This document shows, one piece after another, positions 19,269 to 29,524 of a stretch of DNA of 64,000 nt. The notes beneath the pieces are model-generated. The model saw only the letters and a list, made by a program, of their open reading frames with translations, made no database searches and had not been told where the DNA came from. The position numbers and the translations under genes were made by a program. The stretch lies in NCBI GenBank assembly GCA_025210475.1, contig JAOARW010000067.1:1-64000 (forward strand), written 5' to 3'. Each line of letters opens with the position of its first letter. Within the stretch, counting starts at the first letter, position 1. The stretch is from Carboxylicivirga sp. GTDB taxonomy: Bacteria; Bacteroidota; Bacteroidia; Bacteroidales; Marinilabiliaceae.

Positions 19269-20885
19269 ATGAAAAAGTTAAGTTATTTATTAATCATATG
19301 CCTTTGCCTGACAGGCTTAGCTAAGGCACAAAATATAGACGATGCGCTTCGTTTTAATAAACGCGAAATAACAGGAACATCACGCTCACTAGGTATGGCG
19401 AATGCTTTTGGAGCATTGGGTGGCGATTTAAGTTCACTTAGCATTAATCCGGCAGGTATAGCAGTGTACCGAGCATCAGAATTTGCTTTTACCCCATCCA
19501 TTTCGCTTAATCACTCTACAGCCAGCTATATGGGACTAAAGAGTGAAGATGATAAATACTCATTTCCTCTCAACCAAATTGGTTTTGTAGCAAGCAATCG
19601 GCCTTTAAGAGAGAAAGAAAAAGGATTGATCAGCACGCATTTTGGTTTTACGTATAATCGAACAGCTGATTTTAATGAAAGTACCTCAATGCTTCTTGGA
19701 CGAGGTGTAAAAGATGGTGACTATAACCTGGATGGACAGGTTACCAATGTACGCACCTTATTGAGTGCTATCAGAAATGAAGCACATGGATATTACGATA
19801 AAGATGGTGTTTTTGTACCTGCGAATGCAACAGTTAAAGATTTTAAAGGCAGAACATCCTGGGCCTATAATGCTTATTTATTAGACCCCCTATTTGAAGG
19901 CAGTACACAGCATTTTAGTCAATATGAAGATGTAATAGATTACGATGACGGAACAAGCGAAATTTACAACCGAAACGTGAATGGTATTACCCAATACAAC
20001 CTAATTGAACGAAGTGGTTACAGTGGAGAATATGGTTTTACCTTTGGTGCAAACATTAGTCACGTCTTTCTATTAGGAGCTTCAGTTAACCTTCAGTCCT
20101 TTCATTATGACCAAACTGATAGTTTCAGAGAAATTAATGAAAATAGCTTCGATCCATCGGGACCTAAAGATGTTGACTATTTTGATGCTTATAATAAAAT
20201 TAGTCAAAAAGGTTTAGGAGCAAATGGTAAGTTTGGTATTATCGTAAATCTTCACCCATTGCGAATTGGTGCTTCATTTCATACCCCTACTTTTATTGAG
20301 ATTGAAGAAGAGTATTATTCAGGCATTGAATCGTATATGGTCGATTATAAAAATCATAATTCAAAGTCGCTTGCCAGTGAGTTCAATTACAGTTACCGAA
20401 CACCTTACAGGGCGCAGGCAAGTGCAGCTTTAGTATTAGGTAAATTTGCATTATTATCAGTTGATTACGAATATACCGATCATACTACATCCAAATTCAA
20501 ATCACAGGATGGTTATGAAACCTTATTTAATCAAATCAATGATGACATTCGATTACAAATGAAAGAAACGCATAACCTAAGAGCAGGTGTTGAAATAAAA
20601 CCAGTTCCTTATTTTGCCTTGCGTGCAGGTGCAGCTTATTTTGATTCTCCTATTAAAGATGAATTTGTTGATGTTGAATTAACAAAATGGATGGCGACAG
20701 GCGGTATTGGTGTACGTAATAAGAACTTCTTCTTTGACGTAGCCTATGCTTACAAATTTAATGAAGCCAATCATTACCTAAATACAAATCAGGGGTCAAT
20801 GCTCGAAGGTCTGTATTTTGCCGATCCGGTATCACTTGAATACCTTAACCACCAAGCCAGCTTTACCTTTGGTTGGAAGTTTTAA
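19269..20885 (+). CDS. Outer-membrane beta-barrel protein, OmpP1/FadL-like
   Basis: Probable outer-membrane transporter for hydrophobic molecules. The 538-residue protein has a signal peptide ending in LAKAQ, then the N-terminal pattern GMANAFGALGGDLSSLSINPAGIAVYR, which matches the NPAG region of OmpP1/FadL/TodX proteins. The rest is alternating amphipathic strands ending in Phe (FTFGWKF), as expected of a barrel. The substrate is unknown. It shares an operon with the Ser-rich lipoprotein. Confidence 0.85.
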   Translation: MKKLSYLLIICLCLTGLAKAQNIDDALRFNKREITGTSRSLGMANAFGALGGDLSSLSINPAGIAVYRASEFAFTPSISLNHSTASYMGLKSEDDKYSFPLNQIGFVASNRPLREKEKGLISTHFGFTYNRTADFNESTSMLLGRGVKDGDYNLDGQVTNVRTLLSAIRNEAHGYYDKDGVFVPANATVKDFKGRTSWAYNAYLLDPLFEGSTQHFSQYEDVIDYDDGTSEIYNRNVNGITQYNLIERSGYSGEYGFTFGANISHVFLLGASVNLQSFHYDQTDSFREINENSFDPSGPKDVDYFDAYNKISQKGLGANGKFGIIVNLHPLRIGASFHTPTFIEIEEEYYSGIESYMVDYKNHNSKSLASEFNYSYRTPYRAQASAALVLGKFALLSVDYEYTDHTTSKFKSQDGYETLFNQINDDIRLQMKETHNLRAGVEIKPVPYFALRAGAAYFDSPIKDEFVDVELTKWMATGGIGVRNKNFFFDVAYAYKFNEANHYLNTNQGSMLEGLYFADPVSLEYLNHQASFTFGWKF

Positions 20886-20913
20886 CCTTCTCCAACCTAT
20901 TCTTAACCATAAC

Positions 20914-20948
20914 AAAGGCCGCTTTCAAGTATTGAAGGCGGCCTTTAT
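20914..20948. terminator. Bidirectional terminator
   Basis: AAAGGCCGCTTTCAA (20914-20928) pairs with TTGAAGGCGGCCTTT (20932-20946), with one G-U-type position. It lies between the convergent barrel and TlpA-type genes and can serve both. Confidence 0.85.
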
Positions 20949-20965
20949 TTATTTAATGTATTGAT

Positions 20966-22054
20966 TTACAAATGTTCTTTCAAATATTCTTCCACATGAT
21001 GGCCTCTTAAGTCTTTAGCTACTATTACACCATTCTCATCTAAAAGCCAATTGGCAGGAATACCTTTTATCCCGCATTTATCTGACAATTTAATATCATC
21101 CCTTACATTATACCAAGGAAGATTTTCCTCATTAAGAGCTTTTAACCACTGTTCCTTTTTTCGATCCACCGAAATAGAAATAATCTCAAAGCCTTGATCG
21201 TGAAAAGCCTTATAATCCTTTTTTAAGTATGGTATTTCAGCCCGACAAGGATGACACCAGCTTGCCCAAAATTCTACCATTATAAGCTTATTGCCACGAA
21301 GTACATCTTTTAAAGTAACTTCATTACCATCTTTATCCTTTATTCTGAAATCGTAGAATGTTTTTCCTACTGATAACTTGTTCTGAATAGCCTTTAACGA
21401 TTCTTTCTCAGTATATTCCTTGTTCCATCGTTTTACTTCAGTATCATAGATAGTTCTATCCAACTGATTGATCATTTTTATGGCTTGCTTAGGATTACTC
21501 CCTAACTCACGGGAGAACTCAGCTGCTAACAGAGCTTGGACAGGATCAATCGACCTGATACTATCATACAAACCTCGAAGAACCTCATCTGCCTTATCAC
21601 TTATAGAGTAAACACGTTCTTTTTCCCGACTATCAGCATTTTTCCAATCTACATTCTCTGCCTCTGATAAATATGCCTTATATAGTTTTGCGTAGGTTGG
21701 ATGCTTATAAAGCCGGCGAAAAGATTGATAAAGAGGTCCACCTTCGTATTCAAAAGCACCTCCCTGCGAAAATTTCAATTCGTATTCTCCAGGTTCTGTT
21801 ACCAAACCTAATGGATAACGGGCATTCTCAACTGCCACGTAAACATATCGCGGAGATTTAACTTCTGTTGAATATTCAAAATACCCTACAAAATCGTCGT
21901 ATCGAGCAAGAGTATCATAACCCTCTGATGATTTAACCATAATGGCTGCATTGGTACTTTCATATACAGAACAATCTACCTTTAGTGTCATCGTTTTTTT
22001 TCCACACGATGTCAATACGATCACCATGATCGCCAATAATAATTTATTCTTCAT
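20966..22054 (-). CDS. TlpA-type thioredoxin-fold lipoprotein
   Basis: Periplasm-facing thiol-disulfide oxidoreductase. The 362-residue protein has a lipoprotein signal peptide ending in VLTSC, an N-terminal beta-rich DUF4369-like region, a helical middle, and a C-terminal thioredoxin fold with the redox motif CHPC in FWASWCHPCRAEIPYL. MKNKLLLAIM at 22054 is the natural signal-peptide start, and the upstream ATG is rejected. It is the last gene of the first SusC/SusD operon, where a TlpA-family protein is a regular partner. Confidence 0.88.
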   Translation of the reverse strand: MKNKLLLAIMVIVLTSCGKKTMTLKVDCSVYESTNAAIMVKSSEGYDTLARYDDFVGYFEYSTEVKSPRYVYVAVENARYPLGLVTEPGEYELKFSQGGAFEYEGGPLYQSFRRLYKHPTYAKLYKAYLSEAENVDWKNADSREKERVYSISDKADEVLRGLYDSIRSIDPVQALLAAEFSRELGSNPKQAIKMINQLDRTIYDTEVKRWNKEYTEKESLKAIQNKLSVGKTFYDFRIKDKDGNEVTLKDVLRGNKLIMVEFWASWCHPCRAEIPYLKKDYKAFHDQGFEIISISVDRKKEQWLKALNEENLPWYNVRDDIKLSDKCGIKGIPANWLLDENGVIVAKDLRGHHVEEYLKEHL

Positions 22055-22156
22055 AAATAATATAGTTAAGTTGATGGCATCAGAATTCAAATCCGATTAC
22101 CATTAAAATCAGATATTAAATCTTGTAAACATGTTTATATAACTATGAGTAGAATC

Positions 22157-22201
22157 GAGTTTACAATACTGTTATTCTTCAACAACAGTATTGTCAAACT
22201 C
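22157..22201. other. Long intergenic stem-loop
   Basis: GAGTTTACAATACTGTT (22157-22173) pairs with AACAGTATTGTCAAACTC (22184-22201) with one bulged base and a 10-nt loop. There is no T-run on the minus strand. It lies between the PKD-like gene and the TlpA-type gene and may be an mRNA-processing or stability element. Confidence 0.6.
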
Positions 22202-22249
22202 AAATTCACTCAAACTGCTTATTCTCAAAAGCGGTATTGAACTTACCAA

Positions 22250-23755
22250 CTACCACCAAGGATTTCCATCAGCCGTCATAATATCAGCAGCTTTTCCACA
22301 TACATTCTTAAAGGTATGTTCAATTACTTTATTAGTAGGATCGATCACAATAACAGAACCTTTTAAATCATTTGAATCACCATCATTGTAAGTTGCTACC
22401 CATAACTTTGAACCTTTAACAGACATTTCGAGTTGCACTGGAACTCCAATTTCGGAAGGAATATCGACTACCTTTGTCAATTTAGGGTTAAGTGCCGGTG
22501 AAAAATAAATACTGTTACCGATCAGGAAGTAATAATCACCATCAATGATTTTACAAACACTGTTTTCATCGGCACCAAATATTGGAAGCTCCAATTGTTC
22601 GAATGTTATTACAGGATCTCCTTTAGGTACCCAGTTTTCGCATTCCTGCACGGTCTTTTTTGTGTGAATAACAATTGAGGAACTATTAAACAACACTATA
22701 TCCAGGCTTTGGGTATTAGAGCTTTTATCACTACTCCAGTTAGAAGCAATATTAGCTGTTAAAAATGACAGACCATCAAAAGAAGGAAAACCCTCAACAG
22801 CCTCAATATTATCAAATAAATACTTGTTACCCACAATACCATTCACCGGATCACTTTCTGTATAATAAACAGTATACAATTGATTCGATAACTTATCAAA
22901 AGCCCATAACTTATCAATCGTTTGACCCATTTCCCATAAACCGGTAGCTACCCATTCATAATCTGTAGTAAAATCAGCAGGTGGATTTAGTAATCCATTT
23001 GAATAGATTGCAAAACCATCGCCTGTTTGATAATAAGTAGCTGCATTTCCACTAACTAGTGATGTTGGTGCAAAGGCTCTGCCACCACTACCTCCAACGT
23101 ATGATTCATTGTTCACTAATGATGTTGGCTGAAAAGTAAAAGAGTTGGTTTCAATAACCTGGTATTCGCCCTCTTCTGTCATAAAATAAAAGGTCCAGCC
23201 GTAATCACTGAATTCACTCATGTAAGAAAACTTGCTAGTCATTTGAGCTGGTTTCTTCCCTAATTGAATCGTACCAATCATATCGGTCATCTTCCAAGGT
23301 GTATCTTCTTCGTAAACTGATGGCAAGTATGATATTATTGATGATTCATCTTCCTTTTCTGAAAGAATATAATATCCAAATTCAAAAGCAGAAGTCACTT
23401 TCATTTTAAAATCAGCATAATACTGTACTCCAGTTGTATTATCGGTTACACTAAAATAACAGACATTACTACCGAATTTAATAGAACCCGGAATTACATA
23501 ATCCAATTCTTTACTGGTGGATACTGTATCATTTTCTATTCGCCATACAAAACTTAAATCAGCTTCTTTTTCAGCCAATGCTTGTTCTATAACCGGCTTT
23601 AGTACGAACTGCTCCAATATCTGTACGGTTGTATCGGTAGGTAAGCCAGTTATGGAAACATCATTCAACTGTTTATAATCATAATTTCCTAAATCTTCAG
23701 AACAGCTAACCACTCCCGCGACTGCAATTATTAATATATATTTTATAAGTTTCAT
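22250..23755 (-). CDS. PKD-like family lipoprotein
   Basis: Outer-membrane lipoprotein of a family that accompanies SusC/SusD/DUF4843 operons in Bacteroidota. The 501-residue protein has a lipoprotein signal peptide ending in GVVSC followed by SEDLGNYDY, PKD-like beta-sandwich sequence in the first 200 residues, and a repetitive propeller-like C-terminal half. MKLIKYILII at 23755 is the natural start. Upstream in-frame codons overlap the preceding gene and give no signal peptide. It probably binds ligand or assists the SusCD complex at the surface. Confidence 0.85.
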   Translation of the reverse strand: MKLIKYILIIAVAGVVSCSEDLGNYDYKQLNDVSITGLPTDTTVQILEQFVLKPVIEQALAEKEADLSFVWRIENDTVSTSKELDYVIPGSIKFGSNVCYFSVTDNTTGVQYYADFKMKVTSAFEFGYYILSEKEDESSIISYLPSVYEEDTPWKMTDMIGTIQLGKKPAQMTSKFSYMSEFSDYGWTFYFMTEEGEYQVIETNSFTFQPTSLVNNESYVGGSGGRAFAPTSLVSGNAATYYQTGDGFAIYSNGLLNPPADFTTDYEWVATGLWEMGQTIDKLWAFDKLSNQLYTVYYTESDPVNGIVGNKYLFDNIEAVEGFPSFDGLSFLTANIASNWSSDKSSNTQSLDIVLFNSSSIVIHTKKTVQECENWVPKGDPVITFEQLELPIFGADENSVCKIIDGDYYFLIGNSIYFSPALNPKLTKVVDIPSEIGVPVQLEMSVKGSKLWVATYNDGDSNDLKGSVIVIDPTNKVIEHTFKNVCGKAADIMTADGNPWW

Positions 23756-23765
23756 GTCTGTAATT

Positions 23766-24581
23766 TTAGTAGATTTTAATCCTGGTTTTACTCCCGTCCG
23801 GATTGGTCCCATACACCTCATTTTCTTCAAAATAAGTTCGCAACTGAGCAATGAATATAAAAACAGATGGTGTATAAGGCTCATAATTAGCAGCCCACCC
23901 AATTGGCATGTTATCCCAATAATAAGGTTTGTTCGAATCATTGCTGACATCAATGTATGAAGGCGGATAATTAGGATCAGCACCTTCGTAATAAATCTCT
24001 TGCCATTTTAGGTATGTTTCAAGGTAGAAAGGACCAAACACATCTTTCCAATCCTCCCACCATACGGGTGCAATTAAAATATCAGAAATAATGATCTTTA
24101 TTTTTAACAAGTCTTCGCGTCCTAATTCAAATTGATCATTTGCTTTTAACTGCAAAACCATTATCTTCTTCTCTTCTTTCAATACCGATGTACGGTTTAG
24201 TTTGACCTTCAGAGTATCAAACATCACCCCCTTCTTAAAAACCGGCTTGTCTATTGAACTAATATCCCAATCTTCAGCGCTTACAGTACTCTCGTCCCCT
24301 ACAAGCTCAACTGTATAGTAACGATCTGTTTGAGCTGCAATACCAGAAATTGCCATTGGTATTTTAAGATCATAGGTGGTAACCTCAGCCAGCTCCATAG
24401 CAAATGAGTATTCGATACTATCTATTCGCTCATTTGTTTCTTTTCCGTACTGGCCCAGTTCTTTTGGCATATCAAAATAGATATAGCTCGTATTGGTATC
24501 GAAATTTTGGAATTCATTTTCGCTTGTACAGGCTGAAATTATCCATATCAAGCCTACTATATATTTAAAAATTATTCTCAT
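23766..24581 (-). CDS. DUF4843-type lipoprotein
   Basis: The 271-residue lipoprotein has a signal peptide ending in IISAC and a beta-rich fold of the kind called DUF4843 in SusC/SusD operons. Visible family-like features are the N-terminal YIYFDMPKE segment and the C-terminal region around WWEDWKDVFGPF. Its molecular function is not established. Spacing to SusD (11 bp) and to the PKD-like gene (10 bp) shows tight operon packing. Confidence 0.82.
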   Translation of the reverse strand: MRIIFKYIVGLIWIISACTSENEFQNFDTNTSYIYFDMPKELGQYGKETNERIDSIEYSFAMELAEVTTYDLKIPMAISGIAAQTDRYYTVELVGDESTVSAEDWDISSIDKPVFKKGVMFDTLKVKLNRTSVLKEEKKIMVLQLKANDQFELGREDLLKIKIIISDILIAPVWWEDWKDVFGPFYLETYLKWQEIYYEGADPNYPPSYIDVSNDSNKPYYWDNMPIGWAANYEPYTPSVFIFIAQLRTYFEENEVYGTNPDGSKTRIKIY

Positions 24582-24592
24582 TGTCCAACATT

Positions 24593-26125
24593 TTAATTGT
24601 TATCAGTGGATTTATCTTCCGGCCCGTATACAAATTCATCTTCCGGTATAGGTAGCTCAAAAATGGCCTTTGATGCCGGAATAGTGACTGCCGAAGACGC
24701 CTCTATATCAGCGTACATACGCTTATTAATAAAAAAAGTGCGACCATCACCCATAAACTCTTTTCGACGTTCACGCATCAAATAAGTTGCTACATTAACA
24801 GCTTCGGTCTCTTCTAGATCTGGCAATCCTCGGTGTGAGCGTAATGTATTCAGGTACTCTAGAGCCTTAACATTATCAACATCTACTTTAGCTTCACACA
24901 TGGCATAGTACACTTCAGATAAGCGCAACACCGCCACCTCTGGATAAGATATCTCGTATACAGTTCCTCTATCTACCGGCTCTCTGTATTTCTGGAAAGG
25001 ATACAAGGTTGTGCCAGTATTCTGATTAAACCAATATTTTAAGCGATAATCGGTTCCTGCACCATCCGGTTCACGACCATAAACATAGGTGACAAAATTA
25101 TTAAAGTCGCTTTCGTTAATAGTGTAGCTTTTTTTTGAGCTGCTATTAAATCCAGGTAAAGAAAATTTATCACCAGCATTTTTAAAAAGATTGTTATCGA
25201 ATAAGGCAAAAATAACCTCTGAGCTGTAATTTAAGTCATTGGCATCATCATCACCGCTGGATACGTCTTCTTGTTCTGCAAGAAAAATTCTCGCCGGTGA
25301 ATCCTCTAATTCAGTAACAAGTTGGTTTGCCCAATAAAATGAGCCGTCTGCTTCACTTTGATTCAGCATTAGCTGATTAACTCGCATCAACAAGCCCATT
25401 ACAGCATAATAATTAACACGAGAAACTCGGTTATCCAGGATATTATTATACGACACATCACTCAGGTTGAAATTATCACGTTTATGTCCGCCCTTAATCG
25501 GATCATTTTCTAATAGCTCCAGTGCCTTTGTCAAATCTTCTTTTGCATTCTGCAATACTTCTCTACAGCTTAAAAATGGTGTGGTCACATTATCAAACTT
25601 AATTCGGTAAGGTATTGCTTTCTGATCCAGATCTGCATCAGACTGAACAACAGGCCCGAATAGCTGATATACCTGCATATGCATAAACGCACGAAGTGCA
25701 AGTAATTCACCTTCAAAAAGATCAGCACGGTCAATATTGGAACGGTAATTTTGTATGCCATCATACACTTGGTTACACTGTCCAATAGCGACATAATACC
25801 CACTCCACCAATCATCGATACGGGCTCTGGCAGTCAGATTCTCATAATCAAACTGAACCAGATAATAGTCTTCATGCACATTATTATCAACAGTATAATA
25901 CTGTGCCATTGCATCTATCGTACCATAACTAAGATCACTGCCATGTAGCTTTGAATCAATCAGGCGATAATAAATTCCGGCTAGCGCCGAGTTAACCCCT
26001 GGAGTATTTGATAAAATATCATCGGCACGAGCTTCGCCTTGTGGCGTCACATCCAACCAGTCATTACAACTGCTCATTAGTAATCCGATGAATAAACATG
26101 CTAATATATTTGTTATTTGTTTCAT
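24593..26125 (-). CDS. SusD/RagB-family outer-membrane lipoprotein
   Basis: Surface lid that captures substrate for its SusC partner. The 510-residue protein has a lipoprotein signal peptide ending in LMSSC followed by NDWLDVTPQGE, TPR-like helices, and the conserved C-terminal segment with LNTLRSHRGLPDL and RERRKEFMGDGRTFF. It starts 24 bp after the susC stop codon. No carbohydrate-active enzyme accompanies it, so the ligand need not be a glycan. Confidence 0.93.
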   Translation of the reverse strand: MKQITNILACLFIGLLMSSCNDWLDVTPQGEARADDILSNTPGVNSALAGIYYRLIDSKLHGSDLSYGTIDAMAQYYTVDNNVHEDYYLVQFDYENLTARARIDDWWSGYYVAIGQCNQVYDGIQNYRSNIDRADLFEGELLALRAFMHMQVYQLFGPVVQSDADLDQKAIPYRIKFDNVTTPFLSCREVLQNAKEDLTKALELLENDPIKGGHKRDNFNLSDVSYNNILDNRVSRVNYYAVMGLLMRVNQLMLNQSEADGSFYWANQLVTELEDSPARIFLAEQEDVSSGDDDANDLNYSSEVIFALFDNNLFKNAGDKFSLPGFNSSSKKSYTINESDFNNFVTYVYGREPDGAGTDYRLKYWFNQNTGTTLYPFQKYREPVDRGTVYEISYPEVAVLRLSEVYYAMCEAKVDVDNVKALEYLNTLRSHRGLPDLEETEAVNVATYLMRERRKEFMGDGRTFFINKRMYADIEASSAVTIPASKAIFELPIPEDEFVYGPEDKSTDNN

Positions 26126-26149
26126 TGTTCAACTTTTTAATAGTTAGCG

Positions 26150-29100
26150 TTAAAACCTAATATTTAGCCCCATACCAAAGCTGCGTGCAAACGGATAGTT
26201 TGTACCCCGTTCTACCTCAACATTTGACCATCGGAAAACATCATTTGCATAAAAACTAAGTCGCATTGCATCAACTTTGAACTTCTCCAGTTTTTCAGTT
26301 TTAAACTGATAGGATAATGTTAAACTTTTGAGTTGCAGGATATTTTCGGTCTGAATAAAGCGTGTTGAAATGTATGTATTATCACTTTTACTAATAGCCT
26401 TATAAGAACTGATATCACCAGGTTCTTTCCATCGGTTATTTAATGCTCTTTTATCTTGATTTTCCGTAGGATCTATATTTTCAACTTTATCAACCACAGT
26501 TTGGTTATACCTGTCGGCTCCAATTGAATAATAGAAAACGGCATTTAAATTCCAGCCCTTGTAATATAAGTTATTGCTCAGATTTCCAAACACAACAGGT
26601 TCAGTATCTCCAGCCAATATTTTATCATCAGCATCCCAGATACTTGTTACAGTCGTACCATCCTTTTTCAAAAATAACTCTTCCCCCGTGGCCGGATCAA
26701 TGCCCAGAGATTTAACTGCTCTTAAAGCTGTAAGTGACTGTCCTTCTTCAAAAATCAGTCCCGGAATTTTCTTTTCTTCATTATTTTTATCATTGATGGC
26801 TTTAAGTGCATCCGAAATCTCAAGTATTTCACTCGTATTATGAGATGCCTGCAAACCTAAACCCCATTCCAATTCCTTTTCCATATCACGGATTACCACC
26901 GCATTGAGGTTCATTTCATATCCTGTATTCAGTATTTCACCTAAGTTAGCCTTATAAGTATTTGCAAGTATGCCCTTATCATTATTTCCAGGGAAACCTA
27001 ACGAAGGTGCCACTGTTATATCAGCCAGCATTCCAGATGTGCGTTTCTGATAATAGTTAAAACTTGTTCTTAAGCGATTGCGAGCCATCGTGAAATCAAG
27101 CCCCAGGTTATGCGACTTTTGTTCCTGCCATCTCAAATCAGGATTACCATAACCCAACAGTGTAGCCGAAACGGTTTTATAATATAAATAATCCGTATTA
27201 TAATTATACATGGTTAGAGCCTGAAAAGCCGAAAACTCTTGATTTCCTGTCACACCATAGTTGTAACGTAATTTTAATTCGTCAATCTTATCACTGTGAA
27301 AGAAATTTTCTTTGTGAATATTCCAGCCACCACCAGCTGACCAGAATGGTGCAAACTTGTTGTTGGTTCCGAATTTAGATGAACCATCATAACGGATAGA
27401 CAGGTCAACAAAGTACTTATCATTATAGATGTAGTTACCATTTACAAATGTACCTACTGATTTGGCTATTTCAGTTTTACTTGTTGGCTTAGAGTTTTCT
27501 ACATACTGCATGGCAAATGACACATCCTGGTATTGATCGTTAGGAAAACCTTGCACACTGAATCCGTGCATAGCCATGTTATAATAATTTAATTCCCCTC
27601 CAAGACCAAAGAATAAGGTATGGACACCAATGCTTTTATTATAGTTCAATACTACATTGGTTGATATATCCGTTTCCTTACCATCACTCAATGTCATTTC
27701 CCCGCGTTTCTCAACCGGTAAATAGTAAGTACCATCTTCCTGCTCATTATCCTGTCTAATTGTGTATTTTGAACTAAATGGTGATGTATATTGCTCATTG
27801 CTCAAATCACTGTATTTAATCTGAAAATTCGCCTTTAATCGTAAAGCTTCATTAAAGGTCCAATCCAAATTAAAGCGTTCAATCATATGTTGGGTTACAC
27901 TCTTATCTTCAAAAGGTAACTGTGTATCAAATAATGGATTTACTTTTCCGTCGGATAAACGAGGTAGCATTTCGCCCTTCTCATCGTAAATACGCTCATA
28001 TGGATTAGCCTTTGTGTATAGGCTAAAATTACCGTAAGGAGAATTGAATTTATTACGGTACGAAAAAGAAGCATAGTTTTGAATGGTTATTTTATTGGCT
28101 ATCCGATAGATTAACTTGAATCCTAAGTCAAACTTATCGTTTCCTGATTCTTTCATAACGCCATTCACATTACTATAGGCTGCATCAATACCATAACGGA
28201 CATCTTCAACGCCTCCTTCAACATATAACGAATGAGATTGCGAAAATGTATTTTCCACTGGTTTTGATATCCAATAAGTATCAACACCTTCTTATATGGC
28301 TTTAAATTTGCTATTATACTCTTTATCCTTTTTAATCTGATCCTCCAGACTTGTTCCGTTATACAAACCGGCCAACTTCTCAAATTCCAATTTTTCAGCG
28401 GCATTCATTAGGTTATAGTCGGTTAAATCAGGAATTGCAATGGTTGGTCGGAAGTCGTAGGTAACCCTTAATTCACCTGGTTGTGGCGCTATGGTTTCAA
28501 TAACAACAACCCCATTGGCTGCTCGCGAACCATATAAAATAGTTGCTGCGGCATCCTTTAAAATACTCATGGATTTGATGCGGTTAGGATCCATATCCAT
28601 TACAAACTCAGCTGTATTTTGAAAGCCATCAATTATGAAAATTGGCTGAGTAGACTCATTCTGAAAACTTCCACGACCACGAATGGTAAAGTCGGGAACA
28701 GCGTTTGGGTTTGAGCCCTGTAGATTATTTTCATGAATGCGAAAACTGGCATCAAGGATAGCCAAGGTATTAAGCATATTTCCCGTAGATACTTTTTGAA
28801 TTTCTTCCTGCTTAAAGGTTGATACCGAACCTGCAAAACCGGTTTTCCCTTTGTTAAAATAACCGGTTGCCACCACTTCCCCCAATTCGCTAACTTCTTC
28901 TTTTAGCACAATGGTCATTTCCTTACCTTCTATAACAGTAACATCCTGGGTAATAAACCCTATATACGAGAAAGTTAAAACATTATAACCAGCCGGCACA
29001 TCCAAATTAAAACGTCCATCCATATCGGTTACGGTACCAATATTGGCATCTTTAACAATTACGTTTACACCAATCAAAGATTGCCCCTGCGCATCTTTTA

Positions 29101-29512
29101 CGAAACCTTTTACCTTAACTTTTTCCTGCAAAACAGTTTTTACATCGTTCTGCTTTTTATAGTTAATTACATATACTCCATTTTTCACCTCAAAACCCAG
29201 GTTAGTGTCTTTTAATATGGCATTAAGGACTTCCTCAACATTACCTTCAACATCAACACTCAGGTTCTCGTACATCTCCACTTTATCGGCGCTAAACGCA
29301 AATACAAAGTCGGTTTTACTCTGTATTTTCCACAGCAAATCTGAAAGAGAAATACGTTTCTCCCTAACTTTTATTTTTTCATTTTGCGAATACACACTTC
29401 CCGACATGTGTATTAATATTGCAAATAATAGTACGACAGATAATTTCATTACTCTGTACATTTTTTTCATCTTCCTCCCCTTGAGAAAGACAGGTTCTCG
29501 ATTTTTCTTCAT
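26150..29512 (-). pseudogene. SusC/RagA-type TonB-dependent receptor, interrupted by an in-frame stop
   Basis: Outer-membrane import channel partner of the adjacent SusD. The 1120-codon reading frame has a signal peptide, an STN domain (about 45-115) typical of receptors that signal to FecR, a carboxypeptidase-regulatory-like domain (about 130-215), a plug, and a barrel ending in GMGLNIRF. Codon 407 (28292-28294) is TAA. The frame continues unchanged through GVDTYWISKPVENTF, so this is a nonsense change, not a frameshift. CAA (Gln) is the simplest ancestral codon. Translation from a GTG at 28258 would give only a barrel fragment without signal peptide. It may be a true pseudogene, a readthrough case or a single-base sequence error. 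Confidence 0.85.
28292..28294 (-). other. In-frame TAA in SusC
   Basis: Minus-strand codons around the site read GCC ATA TAA GAA GGT GTT GAT. Sequence on both sides matches SusC homology in the same frame, so one base substitution explains the interruption. Confidence 0.9.
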
Positions 29513-29519
29513 AATTTTG
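29512..29519 (+). promoter_or_regulatory. Antisense -7 box over the first susC start codon
   Basis: TAATTTTG on the plus strand fits TAnnTTTG, and its first T is part of the susC start codon complement. The same overlap occurs at 47064. It would drive transcription antisense to the susC leader. No TTTG lies at the usual -33 spacing. Confidence 0.4.
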
Positions 29520-29524
29520 AATGA

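Noticed and set aside
23756-23983. N-terminal extension of the PKD-like lipoprotein into the upstream gene.
   Set aside because: The extension overlaps the DUF4843-type gene and would bury a good lipoprotein signal peptide that begins at 23755.
26150-28258. A separate 702-residue barrel gene starting at a GTG, downstream of a 406-residue gene.
   Set aside because: Both lie in the same frame with only TAA between them, and together give one normal SusC. The fragment alone lacks a signal peptide and plug.
28165-28404. Possible frameshift in the SusC gene.
   Set aside because: The frame is the same on both sides of the stop codon, so the change is a nonsense substitution and not an insertion or deletion.
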